From assembly GCA_964602655.1 (NCBI GenBank), contig CAZRSF010000027.1:1-64000 (forward strand): a DNA stretch of 64,000 nucleotides, given 5' to 3'. Below the pieces are notes generated by a model. It was not told the origin of the DNA and did not search any database. It was given only the letters and a program-made list of their open reading frames with translations. The DNA comes from Moduliflexus sp964602655 (GTDB taxonomy: Bacteria > Moduliflexota > Moduliflexia > Moduliflexales > Moduliflexaceae). This document shows, in pieces, positions 7,839-17,804 of the stretch. The translations under genes were made by a program, and so were the position numbers. The stretch's first letter is position 1. Each line of letters begins with the position of its first letter.

Positions 7839-9734
7839 TCAGCGTTCCATGAATTGCCGAAACCAGAGTTCGAACATGAGCAGCGTCCAGAAGTTCATGC
7901 CGAAATTGCGTTCGCCGGATTGATGCTGCCGCCACATGGTTTTGACCGTTTCCGGGTTAAAAAAGCCGCGCTGCAAAGCGCGTTCCGACAGAACCGTCTC
8001 TTGCGCCAATACTTTCAAATCGTTGCGAAACCAGGCGTTCAGCGGCGCGTCGAAGCCGCGTTTTTTGCGATAGAGAATTTCCGGCGGCAGATACGGCGTC
8101 AACGCCTTTTTCAGAATATATTTTTTCTCTTTGCCGTGCAATTTGAAGCGCGACGGAATCGAAGCGACAAACTCGACAAAGACCGGATCGAGCATCGGCG
8201 GGCGCACTTCCAGCGAATGCGCCATGCTCATTCTGTCCACTTTGACCAGCATGTCGTCCGGCAGCAGCACTTTCAGGTCAACATATTGCACTTTCGAGAG
8301 CGGATCGTTCGTATCAGCGCGATTGTACGCGCTTTCCACGACGCTGTACGGATCGTAGCCGCCAATGGCTCGCAGCGTGTCTTGCGTCAACAATTGCCGC
8401 TCTACGTCGGGTGTCATGAACGTATTCGTCCGGTAAAAGGCGCGGGCGTGCGGCAGGGTCAGATTCGTCAAAAAGAATTTGGCGCGTAGATACCAGGGCA
8501 GCCAATCCCATTGCGGATAGATGCCCGCCAATGGCGCAATGCCCCATTGTTTCAGCGGTTGCGGAATGCGTCGCCGCAGCGATTCTTCCATCATGTCAAT
8601 CGGATATTTGGAGTAGCCTGCGAAATTTTCGTCGCCTGCGTCGCCGGAAAGCGCGACGGTCACTTTTTCCCGCGACAATTTCGAGACGTAGTAGGTCGGA
8701 ATCGCCGATGAATCGGCGAACGGTTCATCGAAATGCCAGACAACTTTATCAATAATGCTGACGGCATCGGCCTTGACCACGCGCTCGAAATGGTCGGTTT
8801 TATAGTAATTGCTGACGATGCGGGCGTATTCGAGTTCGTCGAATTCCTTTTCCTCGAAGCCGATGGAGGTTGTCACGACCGGCGTCGTCATGGATTGCGC
8901 CATCATCGCGACGATGCCGCTGGAATCCACACCGCCGCTCAGGAACGCGCCGAGCGGCACGTCGCTCATCAGGTGCATTTTGACGGTTTCTTGCAGTCGC
9001 TCGATCAGCATCTCGCTGTAATATGATTCGGGCTTCTGCTCGTTAACATGGGCGAACGAGACATCCCAGTATTCTTGAATGCGGAGGCCATTGCGGTTGC
9101 AGACCATATAATGCGCGGCGGGGAGCTTGTAGATGTTTTTATAAATCGTTTTCGGCGCGGGAATGTACGAATACATCAAATAGTCGTAAAACGCCTGATA
9201 ATTGAGTTCTTTCGGCACGGTCGGGTCTTCCAGCAGGCATTTTAATTCCGAGCCGAACACGAGGCGTTTGCCGTCGGAATAATAATAGAGCGGCTTCTGG
9301 CCGATATGGTCGCGGGCGATGAAAAGCTGTTGTTTCGGCGCGTCCCAGATCGCAAACGCAAACATGCCGCGCAGATATTTGACGCATTGCTCACCGTATT
9401 CGCGATACAAATAAATGATGACTTCCGTATCGGTGTGCGAATGAAAGCGATGCCCGCGCTGAATCAGCGGCTCGCGGTGTTCGAGATAGTTGTAAATTTC
9501 GCCATTGAAAACGATGGCGAGTTGGCGATCCTCCGAAAACATTGGCTGACGACCTGCTTCGGACAGATCGATAATGCTCAAGCGCCGCTGTCCGAGGCCG
9601 ATTGCGCCATCAATGTAAATGCCGTCGGCGTCCGGCCCGCGATGGCGAATCACATCTGTCATGCGCTGAAGCAGTTCCGGCGTGACTGGCTGCGTCTGAT
9701 CTAAATAGTTAAAAACGCCCGCAATTCCGCACAC
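7839..9734 (-). CDS. asnB: AsnB-type glutamine amidotransferase of exopolysaccharide loci (TIGR03108-like)
   Basis: 631 residues with a GTG start at 9734. That start is fixed by the catalytic Cys2 (M-C-G-I-A-G) and by GAAGGAGA about 7 nt upstream. The class II glutaminase domain (residues 1 to about 210) has RHRGPDADG and VFNGEIYNY. The synthetase domain has the ATP loop SGGVDSSGIVA and KVDRMSMAHSLEVRPPMLD. Enzymes of this type in exosortase-A loci amidate sugars or peptides rather than supply asparagine; given its neighbours, I favour modification of the polysaccharide. It is likely cytosolic. Confidence 0.9.
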   Translation of the reverse strand: MCGIAGVFNYLDQTQPVTPELLQRMTDVIRHRGPDADGIYIDGAIGLGQRRLSIIDLSEAGRQPMFSEDRQLAIVFNGEIYNYLEHREPLIQRGHRFHSHTDTEVIIYLYREYGEQCVKYLRGMFAFAIWDAPKQQLFIARDHIGQKPLYYYSDGKRLVFGSELKCLLEDPTVPKELNYQAFYDYLMYSYIPAPKTIYKNIYKLPAAHYMVCNRNGLRIQEYWDVSFAHVNEQKPESYYSEMLIERLQETVKMHLMSDVPLGAFLSGGVDSSGIVAMMAQSMTTPVVTTSIGFEEKEFDELEYARIVSNYYKTDHFERVVKADAVSIIDKVVWHFDEPFADSSAIPTYYVSKLSREKVTVALSGDAGDENFAGYSKYPIDMMEESLRRRIPQPLKQWGIAPLAGIYPQWDWLPWYLRAKFFLTNLTLPHARAFYRTNTFMTPDVERQLLTQDTLRAIGGYDPYSVVESAYNRADTNDPLSKVQYVDLKVLLPDDMLVKVDRMSMAHSLEVRPPMLDPVFVEFVASIPSRFKLHGKEKKYILKKALTPYLPPEILYRKKRGFDAPLNAWFRNDLKVLAQETVLSERALQRGFFNPETVKTMWRQHQSGERNFGMNFWTLLMFELWFRQFMER

Positions 9735-9750
9735 AAAGAAATTCTCCTTC

Positions 9751-9822
9751 GTACCGGCGGACAGCCTTGTCCGCAGGGTAATTTATTCATGCATACTGGC
9801 GGACAAGGCTGTCCGCCGATAC
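9751..9822. repeat. Inverted repeat between asnB and GT4 gene
   Basis: The arms CGGCGGACAGCCTTGTCCGC and GCGGACAAGGCTGTCCGCCG are separated by about 25 bases. A looser relative, with GACGTCCTCGTCGGC arms, is at 39654-39710. The element fills the whole intergenic space upstream of asnB and would be transcribed as part of the operon. Confidence 0.8.
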
Positions 9823-9826
9823 TCGC

Positions 9827-10990
9827 TTATCGCTCCGACTTTCGTTTTGAGGCGTTGAGATAGAGGTCAACATACGCCTGCACCATTTTTTCTATTGAAA
9901 ACAAGGCGTGAACCCTTTGTTTTCCGGCGTTGCCCATGCGCTGCCGCAAGGCGTTATCTTGTAATAATTGCAACAACTTGTTCGCCATGTCATCGGCGTT
10001 ATCGCTTTCGACAAGAAAGCCGGTTTCGCCGTCGCTGACGACTTCCGGGTTGCCGCCGACGTTCGTCGCGACAATCGGGACGCCGACGCCCATCGCCTCA
10101 AGCAGCGTGACCGACGTCCCTTCGCTGAAGGACGAGAGCGCGAACACATCGAACGTTTGCAGCAATTCGGAAATATCCTGCCGCGCTCCGAGGAATTTGA
10201 CATGCGCCGCGATGCCGAGCGAGGCCGTTAACTCTTCGAGTTTGGCGCGTTCCGGGCCGTCGCCGACAATCAGCAGATATGCGTTAGGTACTGTTTTCAC
10301 AAGTTGCTGACAGGCGCGAAGCAGCATCGCATGATTTTTGATCGGGTCGAGCCGCGCCACGATGCCGAAGACCTTATCATCAGGTTGCAAGCCCAATTCG
10401 CGCCGTTTTGCAAGCCGATCTGCCGTTTTGGAAAAGCGTTCCAAATCAATGCCGTTATAGACGACGCGAATCCGCCGCGCTGGAAAATTTTCGTAATCAA
10501 TCAGGCTTTGTTTCGTGCTGGCGGAAATCGTGACAATTTCCTTCGTGAACAGACTCAAAATGGGATTGCTGACGACGCGCTTGAATTTGCGGACATCCGG
10601 GTAAAAACGCCCGTGTTCCGTGAACACGACTTCCGGGCGCGACGGCGTGAGCGTGATTTTCGAGTAGAGCGACCCCATCAGGCCGTAAAAATAGGGCGTG
10701 TATTGATGCGCGTGAATCACGTCAATCTGCTCTTTGACGATAATCTCGCGCAGTTTCGGCAAAAGCGACCAATCGAGGCCAGGAGCGCGATTCAGGACAT
10801 ACACCGGCACACCAGCGTCGCGCAGCTTTTCGCCGAATACGCCGATTTCATCGAGACAGCAGACGACGGGCGATACCTTGTCTCGATCTACGCGCTGCGT
10901 AATCTCATAGACTAACTTTTCCGTCCCGCCAATGACGAGGCTCAACACAAGCTGCATGACATTGATAGGCTGTTGTTTCATCATTTCCAT
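9827..10990 (-). CDS. GT4 family glycosyltransferase
   Basis: About 387 residues. The GT-B N-terminal half starts INVMQLVLSLVIGGTEKLV, the glycine-rich pattern of GT4 enzymes acting in polysaccharide assembly. The C-terminal half has KVFGIVARLDPIKNHAMLL and the E-x7-E region SFSEGTSVTLLEAMGVGVP. ATG codons at 10990 and 10984 are both possible starts. It lies directly downstream of the O-glycosylation ligase gene in the same operon, separated by the family F palindrome. Cytosolic; sugar donor unknown. Confidence 0.85.
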   Translation of the reverse strand: MEMMKQQPINVMQLVLSLVIGGTEKLVYEITQRVDRDKVSPVVCCLDEIGVFGEKLRDAGVPVYVLNRAPGLDWSLLPKLREIIVKEQIDVIHAHQYTPYFYGLMGSLYSKITLTPSRPEVVFTEHGRFYPDVRKFKRVVSNPILSLFTKEIVTISASTKQSLIDYENFPARRIRVVYNGIDLERFSKTADRLAKRRELGLQPDDKVFGIVARLDPIKNHAMLLRACQQLVKTVPNAYLLIVGDGPERAKLEELTASLGIAAHVKFLGARQDISELLQTFDVFALSSFSEGTSVTLLEAMGVGVPIVATNVGGNPEVVSDGETGFLVESDNADDMANKLLQLLQDNALRQRMGNAGKQRVHALFSIEKMVQAYVDLYLNASKRKSER

Positions 10991-10993
10991 TCC

Positions 10994-11027
10994 AGACTTC
11001 CGAGGTCTTCAAAAACTCGGAAGTCTT
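10994..11027. repeat. Palindromic repeat, family F
   Basis: AGACTTCCGAGGTCTTC pairs with AACTCGGAAGTCTT. The second copy in the window, at 34565-34598, lies inside the bioG reading frame. Here it is a normal intergenic element just upstream of a start codon. Confidence 0.8.
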
Positions 11028-11031
11028 CCCA

Positions 11032-12474
11032 TTAAAATCGCGAAAATGCCGGGCGTCGCGTCGCCAGACGTGCTGCCGAATTTTCTTCTTCCTCATCCTC
11101 ATCGGTGCCTGCAAGTTCTCGTTGCAACTGCGCTCTGCCGATATTGGTCACGACGCCGATCATGGTGGCGTGCCAATAAAAAAAGTCAACAAATTCAATG
11201 TTCAAGAAACTCATGCAGACTAACCAGCCGACGATCCCGATTTCGAGCGCGTTGGCATAATTATGCACGTTCACGCCTTGAATGATTTTCGGATACTTTT
11301 TAGGGAAACGATGCGCCTGCGACCAGCTAAAGAAGAAATACGCCGCCCAGAGTGTCGCCAACGGAATGCCGCCGCTCATCAGGAGATTGATTTGCGCATT
11401 ATGAATCGCTTTGCCGCCTTTACCGTCTCCATAAATACTGGCGAAATCTTCCGGTGCCAGCACGGGCGCAATTTCGTCGAAATGCTGATAGTACATGAAG
11501 GGGTAACACCGCAAGCCAATACCTGTCCACCAATATTGCTGATTATTGGTAAACACCGTCCATGCGCCCTGCGACATTGCAATACGTCCTGCTGAAGAGC
11601 CTTCGCGCTCCACTTGCCCGGTCTGGGTGTCCTCCTGTCCCATAATGGATTTCAGCCGGTCAGTGTATTCATCGAAGAATCCTTCGGGAGCGAGTTGAAT
11701 CAGCACGATCCCCAACAATCCGCCCACAAATACCATCGTTGCCGCCATCTTGAATTTCTGAATACCTTGCGCGCGTAAAAAGATGAGACCCATGCAGACG
11801 AACATCCCTAAAAATGCGCCGCGCGAGCCTCCGAATAAAATAAAAATTACGAAAATCAGAAAAGAGGGAATGCCGATCCAGGCACGGATCCACTTTTTTG
11901 TGCTGAAGAGGGAATAATACGCCATCGGCACATACATCACATAGACGGACGACAGATCGTTAATATCAGAAAGCATATCGCCGCCTAATCCTTCCATGCG
12001 GCTGTTGCCGCCGAATTTCTGCTGGATGCCCCAGACGGCTAATAAGGACATCCAGATCAGCACGGCCACGTAAAATAGTTCCAATTTTTTCGGCGTACTG
12101 ACTGATTTGGAGATGACAAAGCAAAACAGTGTGGTCTTCCAGAACATCGAAGACCACCTGTCGCTTTGCGGAAACTCTGAGAAATACGAGACCAGAAACA
12201 TTTGCAGCAAAAAGAGGAGGAGAATAAACATTTGCGAGGGAACGGGATTGTCCTTCCCGTGCAAACGCTCCTTATCGCGATTGAACAGCCAGGAAAAAAA
12301 ACAGACGATCTGCGTGAAGAGGTAAATACGTCCGGCAGCCTGACGATCTCCCCACATCAGTTGCTCCGGGCGAATGACATTCATCAGCACATAGGCGACC
12401 ACTCCGAAAAACGGATCGTACATCGTGAATGGAATCGGCGACCAAAATATCAAAATGACAACCAGACGTCTCAT
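11032..12474 (-). CDS. O-glycosylation ligase/Wzy-like polymerase, exosortase-A-associated (TIGR03097-like)
   Basis: 480 residues, polytopic membrane protein with about ten hydrophobic segments. The N-terminal part, including FTMYDPFFGVVAYVLMNVIRP and WGDRQAAGRIYLFTQ, matches the DUF5935 domain that precedes the Wzy_C/O-antigen ligase core in TIGR03097 proteins. The large loop near WWTGIGLRCYPFMY and KAIHNAQINLLMSGGIP corresponds to the catalytic periplasmic loop of the ligase fold. It is the first gene of the minus-strand cluster and probably polymerises or attaches the polysaccharide on the periplasmic face. No exosortase gene is in the window. Confidence 0.85.
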   Translation of the reverse strand: MRRLVVILIFWSPIPFTMYDPFFGVVAYVLMNVIRPEQLMWGDRQAAGRIYLFTQIVCFFSWLFNRDKERLHGKDNPVPSQMFILLLFLLQMFLVSYFSEFPQSDRWSSMFWKTTLFCFVISKSVSTPKKLELFYVAVLIWMSLLAVWGIQQKFGGNSRMEGLGGDMLSDINDLSSVYVMYVPMAYYSLFSTKKWIRAWIGIPSFLIFVIFILFGGSRGAFLGMFVCMGLIFLRAQGIQKFKMAATMVFVGGLLGIVLIQLAPEGFFDEYTDRLKSIMGQEDTQTGQVEREGSSAGRIAMSQGAWTVFTNNQQYWWTGIGLRCYPFMYYQHFDEIAPVLAPEDFASIYGDGKGGKAIHNAQINLLMSGGIPLATLWAAYFFFSWSQAHRFPKKYPKIIQGVNVHNYANALEIGIVGWLVCMSFLNIEFVDFFYWHATMIGVVTNIGRAQLQRELAGTDEDEEEENSAARLATRRPAFSRF

Positions 12475-12534
12475 CGAACCTCTCCGACCGTGAACCTCTT
12501 CGAGTACATTCTCCTAATTCAACAACGATGATTT

Positions 12535-12563
12535 TTTATGACGTTTTCGTGTCGCATTGTCAA
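12535..12563 (-). promoter_or_regulatory. Candidate sigma-70 promoter of the exopolysaccharide operon
   Basis: On the minus strand TTGACA (12563-12558) is followed after 17 nt by CATAAA (12540-12535). That is a perfect -35 and a 4/6 -10, about 60 nt upstream of the O-ligase start. It is the only good match in the 226-nt gap between the divergent operons. No experimental support. Confidence 0.45.
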
Positions 12564-12700
12564 GCTATTTTTAGAAGAAGATGATGGAAAGGCGCTGAAA
12601 CGATGATTTTCAGCGAAGATGCGACCTGAGATGTTCGGGCGGCTTCTCTTGACGTAATTAGTTGTTGACAGTTTGCTTTTCATCTGACAGAAGGGTATGT

Positions 12701-15700
12701 ATGAAGATGTCCATCCGCACGAAATTTTTAATTGTGTGCCTGTTTTTAGTGCTCGTCACGATTGCCGGGATTTCGCTGACATACTATACCCTCACCAAAC
12801 AGGATAAACAGCGGGAATCGCGCCAGCGCATTCAGATTGGCTTTGATATTATTCTGAATGATTACACCAGGCGCATCACCATCTATACGCAGAGCGTCAA
12901 AAGATTTCTGGCTGAAAATGTCGCGCTGCTTTGGGCTACCTATACCTACAGTCGCGATCAGAGCGAAGAAGGCACGATCCGTTTTCTGTTCGATAATTTT
13001 GCCGACGCTTCGGAAGAACTGCGGCAATTCGGGCGTGTGGCATCTGCCGACCGCGTGATGCTGTATGGCGCGAATCGGCGCTTGCTGGTCGTGTATCGCC
13101 GTGTCGGAGAGCAAGAGTTGAAGGGGGGCTATTTTGTCTCAGCGGAAGAAGGTGCGCAATATCTCCCGATGAATGACCCGATGACCCTGGCTGAGATTAC
13201 CTTTCGACGAATCAACAGCGCGTTGCATTTCAAAAACAAACCATTTCCTGACGTTCCTTTGCCGCCTGGGGTTGCTGCGATCTATGATCAGGATATCCCG
13301 GATGATATTTCGATTTATATTTTTAAAGAGGGCACACAATTAGGGATTCGAATCGTGGCGCCGATTTATCGCCGCGACGTGAAAATGGGGGTGCTGGTGG
13401 GGGATGTGTTTTACACCCAGAGCATGATCGAAGAATATGCCTCCCTGAGTAAAACGGAGATCAACTTTTTCGCGGAAAATCAATTCAGCGTCGGCACGCT
13501 CAAAAAACAAATGCTGCTGGATGAGCGCATCCTCACCGGGACGATGAGTTGCCAGGATGTGCGTGATCAACTCCAGCATCTCGCGATTACATCGGTCACA
13601 TTCGGCATTGACACGTATTATCAGGGAGCATGTGTTCTGAAAAATGGCGAGAATGCGATTGGGACGATCACGGTGAGTTTATCGCAAGAGATCGAACAGC
13701 AAGAGATCGGTAATATTCTCGAAACGGTATTCACAACTTCCGGGATTGGCATCCTGATTTGCCTTGCATTAGTCTCCTGGGTTGTTGTGCCGAAATTTAC
13801 GAATCCGATTCTGCGCCTGGATCATGCCGCATTACGGATGGCGCAAGGAGATTTGCAGCAGCCGATTGATGTGCGCGGAAATGATGAACTCAGCACATTA
13901 GCGCAAAGTTTTGCGCACATGCGTGATGAGATTCAGCGCAAAATTCAGGAATTAGAGAACCTGAACGCTGAACTTGATCAGCGCGTCGAAAACCGCACTG
14001 CCGAACTTGTCCGTCAAAAATATATTCTGGACATCTTTATGGAAACTGTCCCGGATCGAATTTTCTTTAAAGATCGCGAAGGCAAGATTACTCGCGCGAA
14101 CGCGGCCTATACTCTTCGCATCGGATTGCATAATCCGACAGAAGCTATCGGAAAGACTGTATTTGACCTATTTCCGACTGAAGAGGCGCAAAAACGACAC
14201 GAACAAGACCTGGAGATTCTTCGTACCGGCATCCCATTGATTGGCGAAGAAGAAGAACGAGAAGGGAACGACGGGCAGCGAGAATGGGCATTAATTACGA
14301 AAATGCCGCTCAGAAACGAGCATGGCGACATTATCGGTACGTTCGGCATCTCTCGTGACATTACATTACTCAAACATAGCGAAGAGGCGCTGCGCCAGGC
14401 CAAAGAGTCGGCGGAATCCGCCAGCCGCGCCAAAAGCGAATTTTTAGCCAACATGAGCCATGAACTGCGTACCCCGTTAAACGTGATGTTAGGGTTCGCG
14501 CAAATTATGGCGCGTCACTCCGATATTTCCGGCGAAAATAGGGAATATCTCGATATTATCCGCCATAGCGGGGAACATTTGCTGAGTCTGATCAATAACG
14601 TGTTAGACCTCTCGAAAATCGAAGCCGGACGCATGAGCGTCAACGAAAGCACGATTGATCTCTTTCGTCTTTTAAGCGAATTAGAAGAAATGTTCACGCA
14701 TAAAGCGGCGCAAAAACATCTGAGCGTCATCTTCGAACAGGCTGAACATACGCCGCAATACGTCTATCTTGACGCGCCAAAGTTGCGGCAGGTATTAATC
14801 AATCTCTTGAATAACGCCATTAAATTTACCGAAGAAGGCGGAATCGCCGTGCGTGTCAAGCCTGTGGAAGCGCCTGCGGCGATGCCTGAGCAGCAGAATC
14901 GCTGCTGGCTGCGTTTTGAGGTGGAAGACACCGGACCGGGCATTGCCCCGGAAGAAGCCGGTATGCTGTTCGAAGCTTTCGGACAGACGAAGACCGGGCG
15001 TCAAGCCCAGGAAGGCACGGGATTAGGCTTGACAATCAGCCAGCGGTTTGTGCAGTTGTTAGGCGGCGAGATTCATGTCAACAGCATTGTGGCGCAAGGC
15101 ACGACATTTTCATTTACCATTCCTGTTGAGGTCGCGCAGGGACAGGAGACCGCCAATCTGCTCCCGTCGCGCCGAATTATCGCCTTAGAACCGGGGCAGC
15201 CGCGTTATCGTATTCTTGTCGTTGATGACAAGCCGGGTAATCGTCATGTGTTGACAAGGTTATTGACTCCCTTTGGTTTCGACGTTGCGGAAGCCGTGAA
15301 TGGGCAGGAAGCGCTTGCCGTGTGGCGCGAATTCAAGCCGCACTTGATTTGGATGGATATTCGTATGCCGGTCATGAATGGCTATGAGGCGACGCGGCAG
15401 ATGAAAGCCAGCGCCGAAGGTCGGGCAACTGTCGTGATTGCCTTGACAGCGAGCGGATTTGATGACGAACATGAAAAAGTGCTGGCTGCCGGATGTGATG
15501 GCTTTCTGCATAAACCTTTCCGGGAAACAGATATTTTCGAAATGATGCAGAAATACCTCGGCGTGCGTTATGTCTATGAAGAATCCCGCGACGCTGAACG
15601 TATCATCACGCCAGCAACATTTCGAGATGTGTTGTCGCCCGAAGCGATCTTGGCGATCCCGTCTGAGATGCTGGCTGAGATGCGCCAGGCGGTTATCGAG

Positions 15701-15838
15701 GTCGATCCGTCGAAGATGCATCAGATGATCGTCATGATCCGGCATGAACATCAGGCGCTTGCCGAAGCCTTAGAAGCGTTAATCAAAGAATTCCGGTTCG
15801 ACATTTTGCAATCCATCTTTGAGGAACTCGACGCATGA
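12701..15838 (+). CDS. Hybrid sensor histidine kinase (extracytoplasmic sensor, HAMP, PAS, HisKA, HATPase, REC)
   Basis: 1045 residues from ATG 12701, which has AAGGG 5-6 nt upstream; an in-frame ATG at 12662 has none. A first membrane helix (about 7-29) and a second (about 346-368) bound a periplasmic sensor domain of about 310 residues. This is followed by HAMP (about 366-420), a coiled coil, PAS (about 445-560), HisKA with SHELRTPLN and phospho-His about 587, HATPase with NLLNNAIKF and DTGPGIAP, and a receiver with phospho-Asp about 886 (WMDIRMP). A roughly 90-residue helical tail follows. It overlaps the activator gene by 4 nt, so the two are surely partners. The ligand is unknown; a sugar is a reasonable guess from the downstream operon. 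Confidence 0.92.
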   Translation: MKMSIRTKFLIVCLFLVLVTIAGISLTYYTLTKQDKQRESRQRIQIGFDIILNDYTRRITIYTQSVKRFLAENVALLWATYTYSRDQSEEGTIRFLFDNFADASEELRQFGRVASADRVMLYGANRRLLVVYRRVGEQELKGGYFVSAEEGAQYLPMNDPMTLAEITFRRINSALHFKNKPFPDVPLPPGVAAIYDQDIPDDISIYIFKEGTQLGIRIVAPIYRRDVKMGVLVGDVFYTQSMIEEYASLSKTEINFFAENQFSVGTLKKQMLLDERILTGTMSCQDVRDQLQHLAITSVTFGIDTYYQGACVLKNGENAIGTITVSLSQEIEQQEIGNILETVFTTSGIGILICLALVSWVVVPKFTNPILRLDHAALRMAQGDLQQPIDVRGNDELSTLAQSFAHMRDEIQRKIQELENLNAELDQRVENRTAELVRQKYILDIFMETVPDRIFFKDREGKITRANAAYTLRIGLHNPTEAIGKTVFDLFPTEEAQKRHEQDLEILRTGIPLIGEEEEREGNDGQREWALITKMPLRNEHGDIIGTFGISRDITLLKHSEEALRQAKESAESASRAKSEFLANMSHELRTPLNVMLGFAQIMARHSDISGENREYLDIIRHSGEHLLSLINNVLDLSKIEAGRMSVNESTIDLFRLLSELEEMFTHKAAQKHLSVIFEQAEHTPQYVYLDAPKLRQVLINLLNNAIKFTEEGGIAVRVKPVEAPAAMPEQQNRCWLRFEVEDTGPGIAPEEAGMLFEAFGQTKTGRQAQEGTGLGLTISQRFVQLLGGEIHVNSIVAQGTTFSFTIPVEVAQGQETANLLPSRRIIALEPGQPRYRILVVDDKPGNRHVLTRLLTPFGFDVAEAVNGQEALAVWREFKPHLIWMDIRMPVMNGYEATRQMKASAEGRATVVIALTASGFDDEHEKVLAAGCDGFLHKPFRETDIFEMMQKYLGVRYVYEESRDAERIITPATFRDVLSPEAILAIPSEMLAEMRQAVIEVDPSKMHQMIVMIRHEHQALAEALEALIKEFRFDILQSIFEELDA

Positions 15839-17781
15839 ACACCAATGTATTGATGGCGAATATTTTACTGATTGATGACAACCCTCAAAATCTCGCGGCC
15901 TTGTCTCGCATTCTTTCAGAATACCACTATCAGGTGCGAACGGCCATTAATGGGCAAATTGCCTTAAAATCCATTCAACATCGCCCGCCGGATTTGATTC
16001 TGCTCGATATTATGATGCCGAATATGGATGGCTATGAAGTGTGCAGCATTTTGAAAGCTCAGGAAGAGACGCGCGATATTCCGATTATCTTTTTGAGCGC
16101 GTTGGATGCGCCGTTAGACAAAGTCAAAGCCTTTCAGGTCGGCGGCGTGGATTATATCACCAAGCCGTTTCAGATGGATGAAGTCGTGGCGCGAGTGCAG
16201 ACACATCTCGCGCTGAAACTGATGCGCGAACAGCTTCAAGCCCAGAATCGCGAGTTAGACGCCTATCGCCACCATCTTGAAGAATTGGTGGAGCAGCGTA
16301 CCGAAGAACTGCGCCGCGCCAACGCGCAACTGCACGGCGAAATCATGGAGCGCACTCGCGCCGAAGAGGCGTTACGCGCCAGTGAACAGCAGTATCGCGT
16401 GATGGCGGAACAGGCGCTGGACGGCATCCTCATTCTTCGAGAACAGCGTATTATCTTTTGTAACGCCGCCTTCATCTCCATTGCGGCGCGTCCTGCAAAA
16501 CAGATCATGGAACAGAACGTGCTCGATTTTTTTCCTGAAGCGGCGCGGCGGCATATCTGGGAGCAATTGCAATCGCAGGAAACTCCGCCGTCGGAATGGC
16601 AGGAGCAATTGCTGCGGAACGGCGGCGCATTATGGGTAGAATTGGAATATGCCTCGATTGTGTGGAATAGCCAGCCTGCAACCCTGTTAACCATCCGTGA
16701 TGTGCATGACTGCAAGCTTCGGGAGCTACATCTGGAAGAAGAGCGCGAACGCCTTCAGAAAGAGAATTCGACCTTCAAATCTACCTTGACCGAACGGTAT
16801 CGCTTCGGCGAACTCATCGGAAAAAGCCAGCCCATGCAGCGCGTGTACGAATTAGCCATGAGCGCGGCGACCTCCGACGTGAATACGCTGATTGTCGGGG
16901 AATCCGGCACAGGCAAAGAATTGATTGCGCGAACGATTTACCAGATCAGCGCGCGGAAACAGCAGGCGTTTGTGGCGGTGAATTGCGCCTCCATTCCGGA
17001 AACGTTGTTCGAACGGGAATTTTTCGGCCACCGCAAAGGGGCGTTTACTGGCGCGGATCGCGATAAGGCCGGGTTTTTTGATCAAGCGCATCGCGGAGTC
17101 TTATTTTTGGATGAAGTGACGGAATTGACGCCGGGCATGCAGGCGAAATTGCTGCGCGCACTGCAAAACGGCGAATATGTTCCTCTCGGCAGCACGACAC
17201 CGAAGCAGGCCAATGTGCTGCTGATTGCGGCGACCAATAAAGAGTGGAAAACCTTGCTTCAGCAGGGCAAATTGCGCGAAGACTTTTTTTATCGCATCTG
17301 CGTGATTGAAATCCCTGTTCCCCCGCTTCGCGAGCGAAAAGACGACTTATTGCTATTGATTGAGCATTTTTTAGAGTTAGCGCGCCGCAAACGGGAATCG
17401 CTCCCGGCAAATGCGCCGCGCATCCCGGCGACGCTGCCGGGGCATGTGTCCGATTCCTTCTATCGCTATGATTGGCCAGGAAACGTGCGCGAACTGCAAA
17501 ACACGTTGCAACGCTATCTTGCGACGCAGCATTTGAACGGCAATTTGCCGCTGATTCAGCAGCATCAGAATGCGTCAGCCCGCGTGTTGTCATCATCAAC
17601 GCCGAATATCGAGGGGTTGTCGCTGCCGGACGCGATCAATGCATTCGAAAAACAGGTGATTATCGAGGCGTTGGACAAGAATCAGCAGCATAAAATCCAG
17701 ACCGCCAAAATGTTGGGCATTCCCCGCAGCACCCTGCATCGGAAGATCAAGGAGCATGGCATTGCGGATTTGGAGCGGTAA
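15835..17781 (+). CDS. Sigma-54-dependent response regulator (REC-PAS-AAA+-Fis HTH)
   Basis: 648 residues. The receiver domain carries phospho-Asp 58 (LILLDIMMP) and the switch Lys in YITKPF. A coiled coil and a PAS domain (about 190-290) follow. The AAA+ domain has Walker A GESGTGKE at 355-362, the sigma-54-contacting GAFTGA loop at 402-407, and Walker B VLFLDEV. A C-terminal Fis-type helix-turn-helix (TAKMLGIPRSTLHRKI) binds DNA. All elements needed to open sigma-54 promoters are intact. The ATG overlaps the kinase stop (ATGA) with GAGGAA upstream. The nearest sigma-54 promoter is at 17958, directly downstream, so the sugar-transport operon is its likely target. Confidence 0.93.
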   Translation: MNTNVLMANILLIDDNPQNLAALSRILSEYHYQVRTAINGQIALKSIQHRPPDLILLDIMMPNMDGYEVCSILKAQEETRDIPIIFLSALDAPLDKVKAFQVGGVDYITKPFQMDEVVARVQTHLALKLMREQLQAQNRELDAYRHHLEELVEQRTEELRRANAQLHGEIMERTRAEEALRASEQQYRVMAEQALDGILILREQRIIFCNAAFISIAARPAKQIMEQNVLDFFPEAARRHIWEQLQSQETPPSEWQEQLLRNGGALWVELEYASIVWNSQPATLLTIRDVHDCKLRELHLEEERERLQKENSTFKSTLTERYRFGELIGKSQPMQRVYELAMSAATSDVNTLIVGESGTGKELIARTIYQISARKQQAFVAVNCASIPETLFEREFFGHRKGAFTGADRDKAGFFDQAHRGVLFLDEVTELTPGMQAKLLRALQNGEYVPLGSTTPKQANVLLIAATNKEWKTLLQQGKLREDFFYRICVIEIPVPPLRERKDDLLLLIEHFLELARRKRESLPANAPRIPATLPGHVSDSFYRYDWPGNVRELQNTLQRYLATQHLNGNLPLIQQHQNASARVLSSSTPNIEGLSLPDAINAFEKQVIIEALDKNQQHKIQTAKMLGIPRSTLHRKIKEHGIADLER

Positions 17782-17804
17782 ATGTGGCATGTCCTAAAAA
17801 TGAA

